From Halictus rubicundus (lineage: Eukaryota > Arthropoda > Insecta > Hymenoptera > Halictidae), in contig NC_135152.1 of the NCBI RefSeq assembly GCF_050948215.1, forward strand, positions 7,846,310-7,910,309: 64,000 bases of DNA. Reading direction: 5' to 3'. Made by a program: the position numbers and the translations under genes. Numbering within the stretch: position 1 is the stretch's first letter; each line of letters begins with the position of its first letter. Below, one piece after another: positions 50,520-60,969 of the stretch. The notes under the pieces are model-generated. The model was given only the letters and a program-made list of their open reading frames with translations, had not been told where the DNA came from and searched no databases.

Positions 50520-51763
50520 ATAAATCGCTATCGCGTGATACGTGTTGCAGATAGTGCACACTTAATTTAGCATGATATCAAAACTCAAATTTGGACACTG
50601 TTCTCTTGATATATTTAGAATCATCGACTCAATTAAACCACACATAAAGTATGCTTAATTGAACAGAAACTGAGTCCATCTCTGTCTATTGTCAAACAGT
50701 TGTTCTTGAAAAGGTTAGCGGGATTTCTCATTGTGTGCAGATTCGATATAGGTTGCGGCGGAATATTTAGAACAAATGAAAACGCGGTGATCGGATATGC
50801 AAAAACGATTGAATATAATTACGTGTGAATGTTAGCACCGTTGTGGAGTGTCTCACGCAACCGGAACAAGCTATGGTTTTAGAAACAGTGAACAGCAATT
50901 GTTCTTGGAAAAATCAATTGGCTCGAGATCACCATTGCACACAGATTGAACGCTGTTTTATTCTCCACGAGAAAATACAATAGGTGATCAAATTATTATA
51001 GCCGGCTGCACAACTTGACGACTCTACACTATAACAATCAATTTTTAAATGATAGCCCAACTATACTCTTATTATTTTTTTTTTAAATGAAGTATCGATG
51101 ATTAGAAATTGCAAATAAAAATTTAGTAACACTATAGAGAACTGATAGTTGTATCTCATATTAGTTATACAGTGACATATGAAAAAATATTTTAAATAGT
51201 TTGTTTACTTCTGAGCAAGGTTTAATTACACGGGACTTATGAAGCTCTGAATTAATTGGGAACTTAGGTCATCAAAATTTTGATTATTTCCCTCTGCGTT
51301 GCACGTATTATATTCTATTATCATACAGGCCGCTCTACACTATATTTTAATGCCAGCTGTGATCGCAGCTTAATTAAACAATTAAACGATCGAGCAATCA
51401 GAGGTAGGAGATTAAACGGAACTGACAATAAAACGCACTCGTTTGTTTATTATTACCATTATCTCGATGCATTAAACGAATCGTATAAATGGCACAAGAG
51501 TTCGGTAACGTTACGTGAGCAAAAACAGACAAAAAAAAACGTCAGAAGAGCGAATCATTTCACGGAGAAAACAAGCGATTAGGGTAACCGTTACTTTCTG
51601 TTTCGCCGTTATTGCAGGCTATTACAAAACGGATGTCTGTGTTTGAACGACAATTATGTCATCGTGGTATCTCGGCTCGTTATCAGTTAGAATCCATTAA
51701 TCGAAAGATAAGCGAGCATGATGATTAAATGATTTTTTACCCCGTTTTTCTTTTGTGTTTTAG
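50520..51763. other. Intronic stretch before the first secure Myrf exon
   Basis: Nothing recognised. The frame at 51280-51582 (100 codons) is A-rich and not protein-like. Confidence 0.4.
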
Positions 51764-51857
51764 GACGGGGCGACTTCGTTGGAGGCATAGACAACGAGGC
51801 CCTGGACTTCTCGCAATTAGAGGATTTCATTAACAGCGATAGCGAACAACCGGCCAC
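51764..51857 (+). CDS. Myrf: Myrf exon: acidic N-terminal segment
   Basis: The N-terminal region of the Myrf transcription factor, a membrane-tethered precursor that trimerises, cuts itself, and releases a nuclear DNA-binding fragment. This exon encodes RGDFVGG then IDNEALDFSQLEDFINSD. Its acidic-hydrophobic pattern parallels the short acidic segment near the N-terminus of vertebrate MYRF (ID---LEEYIS). The acceptor TTTTGTGTTTTAG and donor CCAC|GTGAGT are both good. The exon enters after one codon base and leaves after two; the split Thr codon is completed by the A at 57971. At 94 bases it is an internal exon, so at least one coding exon lies upstream. Identification is firm because the following exons continue into the conserved DNA-binding domain. 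Confidence 0.9.
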
Positions 51858-51954
51858 GTGAGTAGTATCGTCGAATCCTTAATTGTAATAAATTAATCAA
51901 TCACAAGTACAGCAATGTTTGGACATATGGGAAAACTTTGGGATCAAATTCTGA

Positions 51955-52095
51955 CCGCCAATTCAATACTAATCCAATGATAAAACTTATTTGCTTCTAA
52001 TGATTTTTGTGTGACACATTTAGCAACACTTTCGTGGCACTTTTCACAGTTACAGTTCTGATACAGTTTGGATCGTACTTGTTTAATTGACGATA
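51955..52095. repeat. Family E single arm, diverged
   Basis: TACTAATCCAATGATAAAAC, TCTAATGATTTTTGTGTGAC, TTTCGTGGCACTTTTCACAG and GATCGTACTTGTTTAATTGA follow the order of the arm at 3931. Confidence 0.5.
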
Positions 52096-52269
52096 GAGTA
52101 AAACATTCACTTCTTTGTTATAAAAAGGAAATTCGCAGCTTGTTTAAATATACAAATTACAAACTTTAGAATAATGATAAAAATATTTAATAAAATATAA
52201 TTCAACAGCAAATATTCTACTAATGCGGTATCACTCCAGCTATATATTTCGTAATTTCATATTTATATA

Positions 52270-52351
52270 TACTTAATACTTAATACTTAATACTTAATAC
52301 TTAACTACATACTACATACTACTATACTTACTTCATACTTAATATTCAAAT
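52270..52351. repeat. ACTTAAT tandem array with a degenerate tail
   Basis: Five near-perfect ACTTAAT units, then ACTACAT/ACTATACTTACTTCAT variants. Confidence 0.85.
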
Positions 52352-53969
52352 TACAGTCTTAGTATTTTACATATATAAATGATTTAAACTGTGTCTTTTC
52401 TATGTGTTGATTTAACATTACAGTGCTGAAGAAGTTGAAACTGGTAATTTTTTGAATCGTCGATCGCGAACTCTGAAATATTGAAATTTACATTTACAGT
52501 TGCATTTGCACTTTACTTTGTTGATAATTTAACATGATCATGTTTGCTTGTGTTTGAACACGAATACGTCATTGTTTCTTTTTTAATTGACAAGTTCCTT
52601 CGGCTTACGATCAGATTTGAAATGTTTCTCTGGTCAATTCAACTTTGGTAGCCATCGTTGACGCCTACATCGGGAGCACACGTGTTACATGCGCAGCATC
52701 TCTGTCAGAATCTCGACTTCACACTCGATCAATCATCGACGCACTCTTTCGATAGCTTTGGACTCGTAATCATTGTTAGTTATCGCCGCGCGCGTGTCCC
52801 ACGATTGACAAGAAGATTGGACTGGTGTACTAACAATTGAAGAAGATTCAATCAATTTTTCTAAAACTACTTCAGGCGTATTTCTGGTAGAATTTATTCA
52901 AGACCGAAGCAATCCATAAATGGGAAAAATAATTGAAACAGTCCTCAGAAGGCTTATCTCACATTTTCAAAACAAAAAATACGTGGAGAATTAGTAAGCA
53001 TGTATTATCTGATTTTGAACAAAAATATAACCTTCGTGTTTAAATAATAATACCGCTGTTAAACAGTGCCTTCGTGCATAAGTCAAGTATAAGGAGACTA
53101 TTAATAAATTTAACTTTTAATTTTTAATCAATTCCAGGTTACTACCATAGTACGAATTTCCATTGCAAACGACACACAATCCAATCACTGCTTAGCAATA
53201 AAATAATTAAATGATAATTAAATAATTAAAGTAAGAAAGTAAAATAATTAATAATAAAATACTTAGTAATAAAATGGAATACAGTATCATTTTATTCTCA
53301 TACACTGAGGGCGACAGTAAAATAAACAAATTTGGCAATCTAGTGAACAGTGTCCGACGAAAAATGTGTTTAGGCTTAAAGTAGAATTTTGGGAGCACGC
53401 GAACAGTTTCTGTCCACGTTTTGCAAGGGGAAAATGGCGGTGGCACTGGTGCTCACGAACTCGGGCTAACGGCAAAACGTTGTCACTTCAAGCACCTCGT
53501 TTCGAATCAAGCCAATTAAAGAATTCAGATCTAATGCGCTTACCAGCGTGTTGCAATGGCACGCGCGTTTCCTGCCAACCATAGAACTCGTCGCGTTAAA
53601 TCTCTAAATTGAATGCTCCGAGCACAATGTATCACTCAGTTCCTCGGTACATCGTCTACTCTCATCAGCTCGGCCTGAAAATCTCAATAGAATCGAAACA
53701 GAACCGAAACCGAGGTTTCGTGTCACTTCATATTTTTTACAAGCGGGCGCAATACAAACAAATATGTATACGTACAGTATAGCATACACAGTGGAGCCAG
53801 GAAGTATTTGCCATTTGTTTTCTCAATTCTCGAAAAATTGCCCACATTAAAACCGCAATAATTTCTTCAAAAATGATCCTACGACCATCAATTTTCACAC
53901 ATTTTCTAGCTAGAAGCCTCTAGTTTCACAATCGATCGTTCACTTTATTTCAAGAATTTTTGAAGAATA

Positions 53970-53997
53970 CTTGGCGACATATATCGAGAAATCACTG
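53970..53997. mobile_element. Solitary family A right end
   Basis: TTGGCGACATATATCGAGAA then ATCACTG followed by TA. No left end or core was found upstream. Confidence 0.75.
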
Positions 53998-54673
53998 TAC
54001 GATTTCTGTATGTACACAGTGCGATTTTCCTGTGATCGAATGTGTCTCTTCAAAATCTGAGATTGCGGTGGGAAACACAATTGGCCAACCTGATTAGTGA
54101 AATTGAAAATGGATGGGAGCGTGCGGGAGGATATTTTGCGCGACTATTTCCGCGAATACGTGTAAGGGTGAAACTGTAACGGCCAGAGGATTCGGTGTAA
54201 AACTTCTGATTGATAGTGTACGCGGCTGCATGGCACGCATGCTGCAAAAAGAGGATGGGACGTTGATGCCAGCGCGGCGCGGCGAGCCGAGCACACATCG
54301 CGAACCGAGTGTACGGACTCGAATGTGGACGCGTGTTGAGAAAGAGCAGACAGATATCATGTGGTAAGCGACCGCAGAGGTGTAATGATATAATGACAGG
54401 GACAGGCTGGTCGGAATTGATGGAATCAGTGCTTGCCGCGTTAGGACTGGTAATCCAGCCTAACGCACTCGATCCATTAAAGGCCCCGCGCTGATCTCAG
54501 AAACAGATTTCATTCACGGATCGGCCAGATAGAAGATTCACCCTTGATCTTTCCTGCTTCGTGAGGTTACCAAGAAAACTGCGAGATTAATTCCGGAGCG
54601 CTCCACTGATTCCGTAAATCATCGCGGCGCCCGTACTTCAGAAGTCTGCGGAAAGAACGGATATATAAAAAAA

Positions 54674-54676
<3 letters not shown>

Positions 54677-54729
<53 letters not shown>
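54677..54729. repeat. AG dinucleotide microsatellite
   Basis: About 26 AG units. Expected to be polymorphic in length. Confidence 0.95.
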
Positions 54730-54732
<3 letters not shown>

Positions 54733-55019
54733 TTAATGTCTTCCGTAGAGGAGAGTCAGGACATACAAAATCCGATAAAATCTGAACGGTGTAAAGGTCA
54801 ACGTAGCAGGTTCTACCGGATGAACGCGAGAATATATTACGTCGTGTTGTCGGGTCGTCGGTCATTAGGAGCTGATATTACACGATCGCGGAAGATTCAT
54901 TATGACATTCGTGGAATGTGACAAAAAGAAATATGGAATGCTTAATTAGATACTGTAGAACGCAGTGTAAATATAATTTATGGCTACCGGAAAATGATAA
55001 AACGGGACCTATGATTTGT

Positions 55020-55640
55020 GAGACTTGATGAAGCGAGGTCCAGATTTTTGAAGATTTTCTTTAGGGTCGTAGAGGTCCCAGGGGTTGCTATGTCTCACGG
55101 ACCATAAGGATCCCCAAAATTTCAGAGACCCTCCCAAAGATCTCGAGTGTTCAGGGAGTTTTATATAATATAATAGTATTTTTAAAATCTTCTAATGGTT
55201 TTACTGTTTTGAATTACACCTACTCATTTTTGTCGTAAATGCATAAAATCCGCAGTCTATTTATAAATAACGAGGAATCCTAGGAGTGCAACAGTTTAGA
55301 GGGTCCACAAATTCTGACGATTTCAAGGGCCTCGGATATCTAGGAGGGAAAATTCCAAAGTTTTTTGATTCGTTAGAGACTACAGAGGCTCCAAGTGTCT
55401 CAGGATGCCTGATCTGATGAGGATAGTCTCTATCGAGTCTATTGTGTTCGAAGGAGTTGTGTATTGGTCTATTGAGTCGGTGATGATGACTATCGAGTTC
55501 CTTATGTCTCGAGTGCTGTGTGTGGGGTGGTTATGTGTGTGAGGTCTATTGTGTGTCTGAAGTGGTTTTTATCAAGATTCTTGAGCTCCATCTGGTCCAC
55601 ATTCGGTTGGTTGAGTCTGAAACAGCGTTTAAATGCTGTT
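55020..55640. repeat. Degenerate G/T-rich simple region
   Basis: Repeated variants of GGTCC-AGGGG-TTTC and, after 55420, of GTCTATTGAGTC and TGTGTGGGG occur on one strand. A family C right end (GCATAAAATCCGCAGTC followed by TA, ending 55257) interrupts it. No coding capacity. Confidence 0.5.
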
Positions 55641-56515
55641 CAACTCTAAAAAAAGCAGACATTTCGAATAGGTGCACAGTCGGTACTGATTAGGACAATT
55701 TGAACCCTTACTTATAATTTTTATCAATTTTTCTTACATTTTATTTCTTAAAGTTAGTTCGTCTACTCTGCCCATTAAATTTTTCAAAAGAAGTTGTTAC
55801 AATTTACTAGAAGATGATCGGTATTGCTGTCACTTTTGGACAATTTATTAAAAAATTCTCCACTGCTGATCATCGATTTCAAAATGAGTGTTCAGCAGAT
55901 CGAATAGGTCGTAAACATAACACTCGCCATAATCTTCCAATTTCGTCATTTCAAGCAGGAGCACGAACATTATCGCTTGTTTACGACTACCACTGTATTA
56001 AAGAAATAAACAATGACGTATTTCTTGCAATGTGCACACGAGTTTTGCATGCGACGCACAATAGAACGCAGTATAACGCTAGCAATGTAACCCCAAAGAA
56101 GCTAACATGAGCAAAAAGAAAAGACTATTAATGGATGGTCAGTATAAATTCCCCGAATCATGAATTTAAAATCGTGACAGGATAATTACATAATTAGGGG
56201 GGATTCGCCATAATAGTGAGTGTTATTCAATGCAAATTATGTCGTCGACTCGGAGTTCGTGGAAGTTCGCTGCGGGAAACTCCGAAGGATATATAAATTT
56301 GTCTCCGGGAGCGTAAACGTCTCGGACCGATCGATCGGATCCTTCTTTGACCGACGCGACGATTAGTATAAATTGATAGTGATTAGATTCTGCAATTGCC
56401 GGTTCTGATTGATTCGTTAGATTTAATCCTGCCGGCCGATAGCTCGTGGATCTACTCGGGGAGAAAAGAAGAACGATCCTGTCACGAAACCGATGATAGT
56501 TCTGCAAAAACGGTA

Positions 56516-56650
56516 CAATCTTTGCTCGATATATGTCCGAAATATTTCGCCGATAAAAGTCCCAGAGCTATCCCCTCTGCTGCTGGGTATAGTTATTATT
56601 ACTATCCCCACTATTCTGGGTACAGCTTCGCTGTTCTTTTCTACTGTACA
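56516..56650 (+). mobile_element. Family A' element, partial
   Basis: CAATCTTTGCTCGATATATG follows a TA, then CGATAAAAGTCCCAGAGCTA and CGCTGTTCTTTTCTAC, the order seen in the A' copies at 20896 and 63664. It stops where the next element begins. Confidence 0.75.
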
Positions 56651-56653
56651 GTA

Positions 56654-56788
56654 CAGTGTTTACTCGATATAAGTCCAAAACACGGGACCAGCCACGGACA
56701 GATATCGGCCAGGAGATACCGCGGCAGTGTGGATAATTCTGCGACGTTTATCGTCCAGTTCTTGGCGACATATACAGAGAAATCACTG
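56654..56788 (+). mobile_element. Hybrid A'/A element
   Basis: The left end CAGTGTTTACTCGATATAAG is of A' type, followed by the A' block ACGGACAGATATCGGCCAGG. The right half GATAATTCTGCGACGTTTAT and right end CATATACAGAGAAATCACTG are of family A type. TA precedes it; CA follows. Length is 135 bases. Confidence 0.8.
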
Positions 56789-57303
56789 CATTTCGAGAGA
56801 ATAACGCATCAGCGACGCAGATACCACGATTGCAACGGTATATTATATCTGGAGTTTAGTTTAAAATGCAAAAGTAAAAAAAGGAAACGCGATTTAAAAG
56901 TCAAACGTTTAGCAAAACACAACCGCGCGACGTCGATTAATGCGAACGCAGCGGCATAATTCATTTCCTCGTACTGTTGGCACGTCCAGCACGTGCTTAC
57001 AGATAATACCCGTTATTTATTCGAATACGAATGCACTGTCGAAAATTTATTGACCAACTAAACAACGGTAGGCGAGCTCTCGTGAATGTAATGAAGTACC
57101 GTTCGAAGGCCGTGTTGTTAAACATCATTGCCTCCGAAACGCAACTTTTATTGCCAGGTGATAAATTCTTATTTCTGTGGGACGACAAAGTTGTCCGCAG
57201 ACCGCCCGGGGGTTGTTTAACTTGTTTCAATTTTATGTGCCAGTGTTTGTTCTCGGAAGGAATGAGAATATTTTTATTTAATTTACTATCCTTGTATTTT
57301 ATA

Positions 57304-57628
57304 CAGGGTGTTTCAAAAATGTTGAACGTCTTTGAAGAAGACAATTCCTGAGATCATTTGAAACAACTTTTTCCTTTGCGAAATTGTTCTCCGCGGCTTT
57401 GTTAAAGAGTTATTTACGAAAAACACGGACCAATCAGAGCGCGGCTATGGCATTCGCATTGGCTGAGCCAGAGCCCGCCCGCTGTATTCTCGCTCTGATT
57501 GGTCCGCGTTTTTCGTTAATAACTCGTTAACAGAGTCGCGGAGAACATTTCCGTAAAGGAAAAAGTAATTCCAAATGGCCTTAGGAATAAGTTTTTTCAA
57601 GGAAATACAAAGTTTATGGGACACTTTG
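57304..57628 (-). mobile_element. Family B foldback element, copy 3
   Basis: TA on both sides (57302-57303, 57629-57630). It starts CAGGGTGTTTCAAAAATG and ends TTTATGGGACACTTTG. Arms carry ACGAAAAACACGGACCAATC and its complement GATTGGTCCGCGTTTTTCGT. The loop of about 58 bases, read in reverse, matches the loop of copy 2 (GGCTCAGCCAATGCGAATGC). Non-coding. Confidence 0.92.
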
Positions 57629-57970
57629 TATTTATCATCGAACGTTGCAAAGAAAAATAAATTATATAATTTGACTATTTTGTTTTTATGACCTTTATAC
57701 ATTTGACCACATTTTTTTGATAATCTTCATACATTTATTTGTGCTATGACAATTACAGTAAAGTACTGCCTAGGGAAATAAGGCATGTGTACATCTTAGT
57801 TAGTGTCATGGTATTTACAGATTTTTCAATTACAACAAAACGTGGTAACAAACATTGGTAACACCTATACCCTTACCATAAGGAATTTTCTAGTTGATCA
57901 ATTCAATTTGCTCCTCATCCTGGTTTTCATAAAGTAATCAGTAATAACAGAGTTTATTGTTTGATTGCAG

Positions 57971-58180
57971 ATATTTCGCGGATACACTCGCGCATAATGA
58001 AAATGGCGGCGGCACGACCACTCACAATGGCCGAGTCGATGGGCCGGTTCCTCAGCAACCACCTTCTCGACTACCGTCACCGATTACCCAAAATCATCCG
58101 GTATCGAGCACCTGCACTTCCGGTACCACAACCGTGCCGAATGGCGCCACTTACAAGGATCCGCAATCCTACGTCCATCC
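57971..58180 (+). CDS. Myrf: Myrf exon: Thr/Pro/Ser-rich linker
   Basis: Encodes YFADTLAHNENGGGT and a flexible segment rich in Pro, Thr, Ser, Gln and Asn, ending in a His-Pro split codon. This is the low-complexity region between the N-terminal acidic segment and the DNA-binding domain; such linkers are poorly conserved in the family. The acceptor is TTGATTGCAG and the donor CATCC|GTAAGT. It enters after two codon bases (ACA Thr shared with 51857) and leaves after two. The next exon's first base A completes CCA (Pro). Overlapping frames at 57957-58184 and 57961-58218 are, respectively, this reading frame extended into intron and a shadow. Confidence 0.92.
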
Positions 58181-58414
58181 GTAAGTGCGATCCGTTGCAT
58201 ATGCTAAGATTACACTAATTTCAATTAGTCAAGCTTCAAAATACAGACGTGACTTCGTTGCTATTTCTTATTTTGGCGAAAGTGTTCACAAAGTTTTGAA
58301 ACGAAAATTCAAAATCAGTTGCATATCTTGATAAAGTAACAAAACACCAAGAAACTAACGATCACATTGTATGCCCCGCTCGATATAAAGATATTTAAAA
58401 GTAAATATTTGTTT

Positions 58415-58600
58415 TAAAAATAAAATAATATTTTTTATTTTATTTTATTTTATTTCTTTTTTGTTCCACTACATGTAGTACAATATTGTACTAGATATTT
58501 AGAAAGAAATAATTATTTTTAAAATAAAATAAAATTTTTTATTTTATTTTATTTTTTTGTTGTTCCACTGCACATAGTACAATATTGGACGTAGTACACA
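58415..58600. repeat. Tandem pair of AT-rich units in a Myrf intron
   Basis: Two units each contain an AAAATAAAATAA--TTTTTTATTTTA palindromic block followed by GTTCCACTACATGTAGTACA or GTTCCACTGCACATAGTACA, then AATATTG. Spacing is about 105 bases. Confidence 0.7.
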
Positions 58601-58850
58601 AGATTATGCGAGAATTACTAAGAATTCGTTTTGACGTTTTTACCGGGACGTGGAACTACCCTTGTACGGTGATCGGACTTTCGCCAGATAATAGATTCAG
58701 CTATGCCGCTTTCTCTGTTTAATTTAATCAAACGATCAATAGCAGAGGAAGAGGATAAGCGGATGCGCATAATGCATGCGTTCAGTCGTATATAGACATA
58801 CGCGCAAAGTGATCTTAATGAAATAAACAGACTTTATCTGCCGTTTCTAG

Positions 58851-58942
58851 ACACGCGTTGCCAGAAAGTCCACCGGACAGCGGCAGCGAACCGCCGTACT
58901 CGCCGCCTGGACACAACGAAACTCAACACGTACATTCGCCAC
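58851..58942 (+). CDS. Myrf: Myrf exon: PESPPDSGSEPPYSPP segment
   Basis: A 92-base exon encoding HALPESPPDSGSEPPYSPPG and a short His/Gln-containing tail. Proline-directed Ser/Thr sites (SPP, SPPG) are visible. This motif matches a conserved patch in the N-terminal half of the Myrf family ahead of the DNA-binding domain. The acceptor is CTGCCGTTTCTAG and the donor CCAC|GTAAGT. It enters after two bases and leaves after one; the next exon supplies AT to finish a His codon. Confidence 0.9.
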
Positions 58943-59264
58943 GTAAGTTTGTGAGAAACTCAAGATTTAAGTCTCTGATTTAATCACGCGTGTAGTTAAG
59001 ATATAAAAGTCAGTCTCCATGATAATAAATTGAGAAACACGCGATACATCAGAGCCGAACACGATTCTAGACATTTAAACGGATGACGGTGATTTACATA
59101 CGCCAATTCGGAAATTCTGGTTTCTATCCAAAAATCGAAGATTCTGACTAGATTAAAAAATTTTAGGGAAATTTTACCCTATATTAAATTTCGGCAGACT
59201 AATTGGTTCATTTTTAATCGTGTGCTTGAATATTCTATAAGCTTCGAGAATCTATGATTTATAC

Positions 59265-59460
59265 AGCGGAACTTTATGCAAAATAAAATATAAAAAAAAA
59301 ACAGAATATAATGGAAATAAAATTTAAGAAATAGAAATTCACTTTCTTTCTTAACCTTTAGCACTCGAGTGGTGACTGTAAGGCACCACTAAAAATTGCT
59401 GTATCATTATTCTTCTATCATTAGCTTCTCAGTTTTGTCATAAGTGCATAAAATCCGCTG
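59265..59460. mobile_element. Family C relic with a D2 fragment inside
   Basis: ACAGCGGAACTTTATGCAAA at the left and GCATAAAATCCGCTGTC at the right are decayed family C ends. Inside, TTAACCTTTAGCACTCGAGT then GACTGTAAGGCACCACTAAA (59351-59412) matches the left part of element D2 at 31286. The order implies a later D2 insertion that lost its right half. Confidence 0.6.
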
Positions 59461-59789
59461 TCTAGTAAAAATAGATTGTCGAGAGAATTTCATTGCAAAT
59501 TACAGTCCTTCACTTTTGTTAATCACCAATTTGTATTGACGAGAAAATAATTTTCAACCTGTCTATTCGGAACAAATTACAAATTACTTACTTTACATTT
59601 GCTTTCTCTAATCACTGCGATAAACTATAACTCTTCAAATTTCGTCTTGCAAAACAAATGACATCTTTTTTTAGAATATGATGGTAGTTTCGGGAGTCGG
59701 CATGTTAACCCTCATTTTCTCAGTTCAATTTGTCCTTGATTATGAAACTGGCGCAATGCTAAAATTGGTCAATGCTCGATATGGAAATA

Positions 59790-59968
59790 CAGTGAATTCT
59801 CGATATATGTCAACAATGCGGGTCTGGCCAGCGTCGTGTATCGTGCAGGAGACATAAACGAGGCCTCTCGAGCTTCCTGGTCCCTCACGAGGTATATCGC
59901 GCGGTAGTGGGAATAATTCAGCGACGCTTATCATCCAGGCATTGGCGACATATATAGAGAAATCACAG
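59790..59968 (+). mobile_element. Family A element in a Myrf intron
   Basis: TA at 59788-59789 and 59969-59970. It starts CAGTGAATTCTCGATATATG and ends CATATATAGAGAAATCACAG, with one change in the terminal motif. Length is 179 bases. It ends 113 bases before the next Myrf exon. Confidence 0.93.
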
Positions 59969-60081
59969 TATAACCAATTAAATTCCTAAATACCGTCTTC
60001 GAAAGGTAAAACCGAGGTAAGACTGAGGGTTCCAGATTTTCAGGAATTTCAAACCGCATGGTACCTGTCCCTATTTTCCAG

Positions 60082-60395
60082 ATCAAAAGGTAGCTCTCCA
60101 AGAAATGCTTCTTCATCATCAAGGCAATCAGCCGAACTACGCGCCGAGTCTGTTACCCTCCTCGCCGAGAACCTTAGCTCCGTCTACGGATCCGCTGTTG
60201 CTCACTCACTCGGTCCTGACTTCTCATCTTCAACCGGCAACACCGAGCCTCCAAGCTCAACAGCCGATAGGTCAGACTCTAGTTCCTCTTCCGCATGAAC
60301 ACAGTCCTGGTAACATCAATACCTTGTACTCGTCGCTGCAGTCAGCGCCGAAGAAGAGGAAATTGAGCCAGGATGGGCTTGTTCACGTCAAGCAG
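60082..60395 (+). CDS. Myrf: Myrf exon: Ser/Pro-rich linker with nuclear signal PKKRK
   Basis: A 314-base exon coding for QKVALQEMLLHHQGNQPNYA, a Leu/Pro/Ser-rich stretch, and near its end PKKRKLSQ (PKKRK at 60348-60362), a classical monopartite nuclear localisation signal. That fits a factor whose N-terminal half enters the nucleus after self-cleavage. It ends HVKQ, and with the donor CAG|GTGCAA at 60396 the next exon gives VKQEPE, a match to the SUMO motif (hydrophobic-Lys-x-Glu) and to the KQEP sequence ahead of the vertebrate domain. A second in-phase donor GTAAAC at 60405 would insert Val-Gln-Arg. The acceptor is CCCTATTTTCCAG. Entry is after one base and exit between codons. Confidence 0.92.
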
Positions 60396-60460
60396 GTGCA
60401 ACGAGTAAACTTTTTTGTTACTCAGATCGACAAACCATCTCTGTGACACTCGTCACTTAA

Positions 60461-60575
60461 CCTTCCGCGCGTCGGCGGCGCAAAGAGTCTGCTGTCACTG
60501 CGGACGAGACTGCGGCGTGAAAAATAATTAATTCTTTCTTTGAAAGCGTTTTGCGAAGCCCCGATGCTCGGAAGG
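60461..60575. mobile_element. TTAA-flanked mini element (D5) in a Myrf intron
   Basis: TTAA at 60457-60460 and 60576-60579. The ends CCTTCCGCGCGTCGG and reversed CCTTCCGAGCATCGG agree at 13 of 15 positions. The 115-base element is GC-rich, unlike the AT-rich intron around it, and non-coding. It accounts for nearly half of the 251-base intron. Confidence 0.85.
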
Positions 60576-60646
60576 TTAATCGTCCAGAATTAATCTCCAT
60601 GTCGCAAAATCGATAGTTTTTAACTTGTTACACGCGGGATCCACAG

Positions 60647-60910
60647 GAACCGGAGTTGGGAACGGTGGAGCACAGTTGCAGCAGCAGCAGCGCGGTCCTC
60701 GACGGCGACGAGGTCGCCGACAACAGCTACATCGACGCGAGCTACCAGTGCATCCGGTTTCACCCCTTTCAGCAGACGTCCTGGCACGTTCTCTGCGACC
60801 ACAATCTGAAGGAGCTGCCGGTGCCGCATTACCGCGTCGACGCGGACAAGGGATTCAATTTCAGCAACTCGGACGACGCGTTCGTTTGCCAGAAGAAAAA
60901 TCATTTTCAG
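60647..60910 (+). CDS. Myrf: Myrf exon: start of the Ndt80-like DNA-binding domain
   Basis: Begins EPELGTVEHSCSSSSAVLDG and goes on to the start of the Ndt80/PhoG-like DNA-binding fold. The core YRVDADKGFNFSNSDDAFVC and QKKNHFQ are hallmark Myrf residues, nearly identical to vertebrate MYRF; this fold binds DNA as a trimer. The preceding FHPFQQTSWHVLCDHNLKEL differs more from vertebrates. The acceptor is GGATCCACAG and the donor TTTTCAG|GTAGCG; both edges fall between codons. Shadow frames at 60625-61008 and 60620-61090 are not real. Confidence 0.96.
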
Positions 60911-60969
60911 GTAGCGAGCGACACCGTTGCCGGGAGCTCGGCTGTCGGGCGACACCGTTGCCAACGGCG

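Larger units (their letters stand above)
33069..51763 (+). other. Myrf: Very long intron (18.7 kb) if 33035 is the first exon
   Basis: No Myrf coding sequence was found between these points. The acceptor before 51764 is strong: a pyrimidine-rich TTTTTCTTTTGTGTTTTAG. GC-rich 33080-33900 just after the candidate donor has frames on both strands (for example 33595-34005 on -, 33727-34020 on +) that resemble nothing known. Mobile elements inside are listed separately. Stretches 34425-36540, 36726-38300, 38601-41618, 44606-46805 and 48232-50167 show no recognised feature. Confidence 0.4.
51858..57970 (+). other. Myrf: Myrf intron, 6.1 kb
   Basis: No coding sequence recognised. It holds a family E arm, an ACTTAAT array, a family A end, an AG microsatellite, a G-rich simple region at 55020-55640, two family A/A' insertions near 56.5-56.8 kb and a family B foldback element. 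The rest (52352-53969, 54000-54676, 55814-56510) shows nothing recognised. Confidence 0.75.

Noticed and set aside
56396..56959. 187-codon open frame, the longest in the window
   Set aside because: It reads through two family A/A' mobile elements and flanking DNA; the peptide resembles nothing and the same element sequences are non-coding elsewhere.
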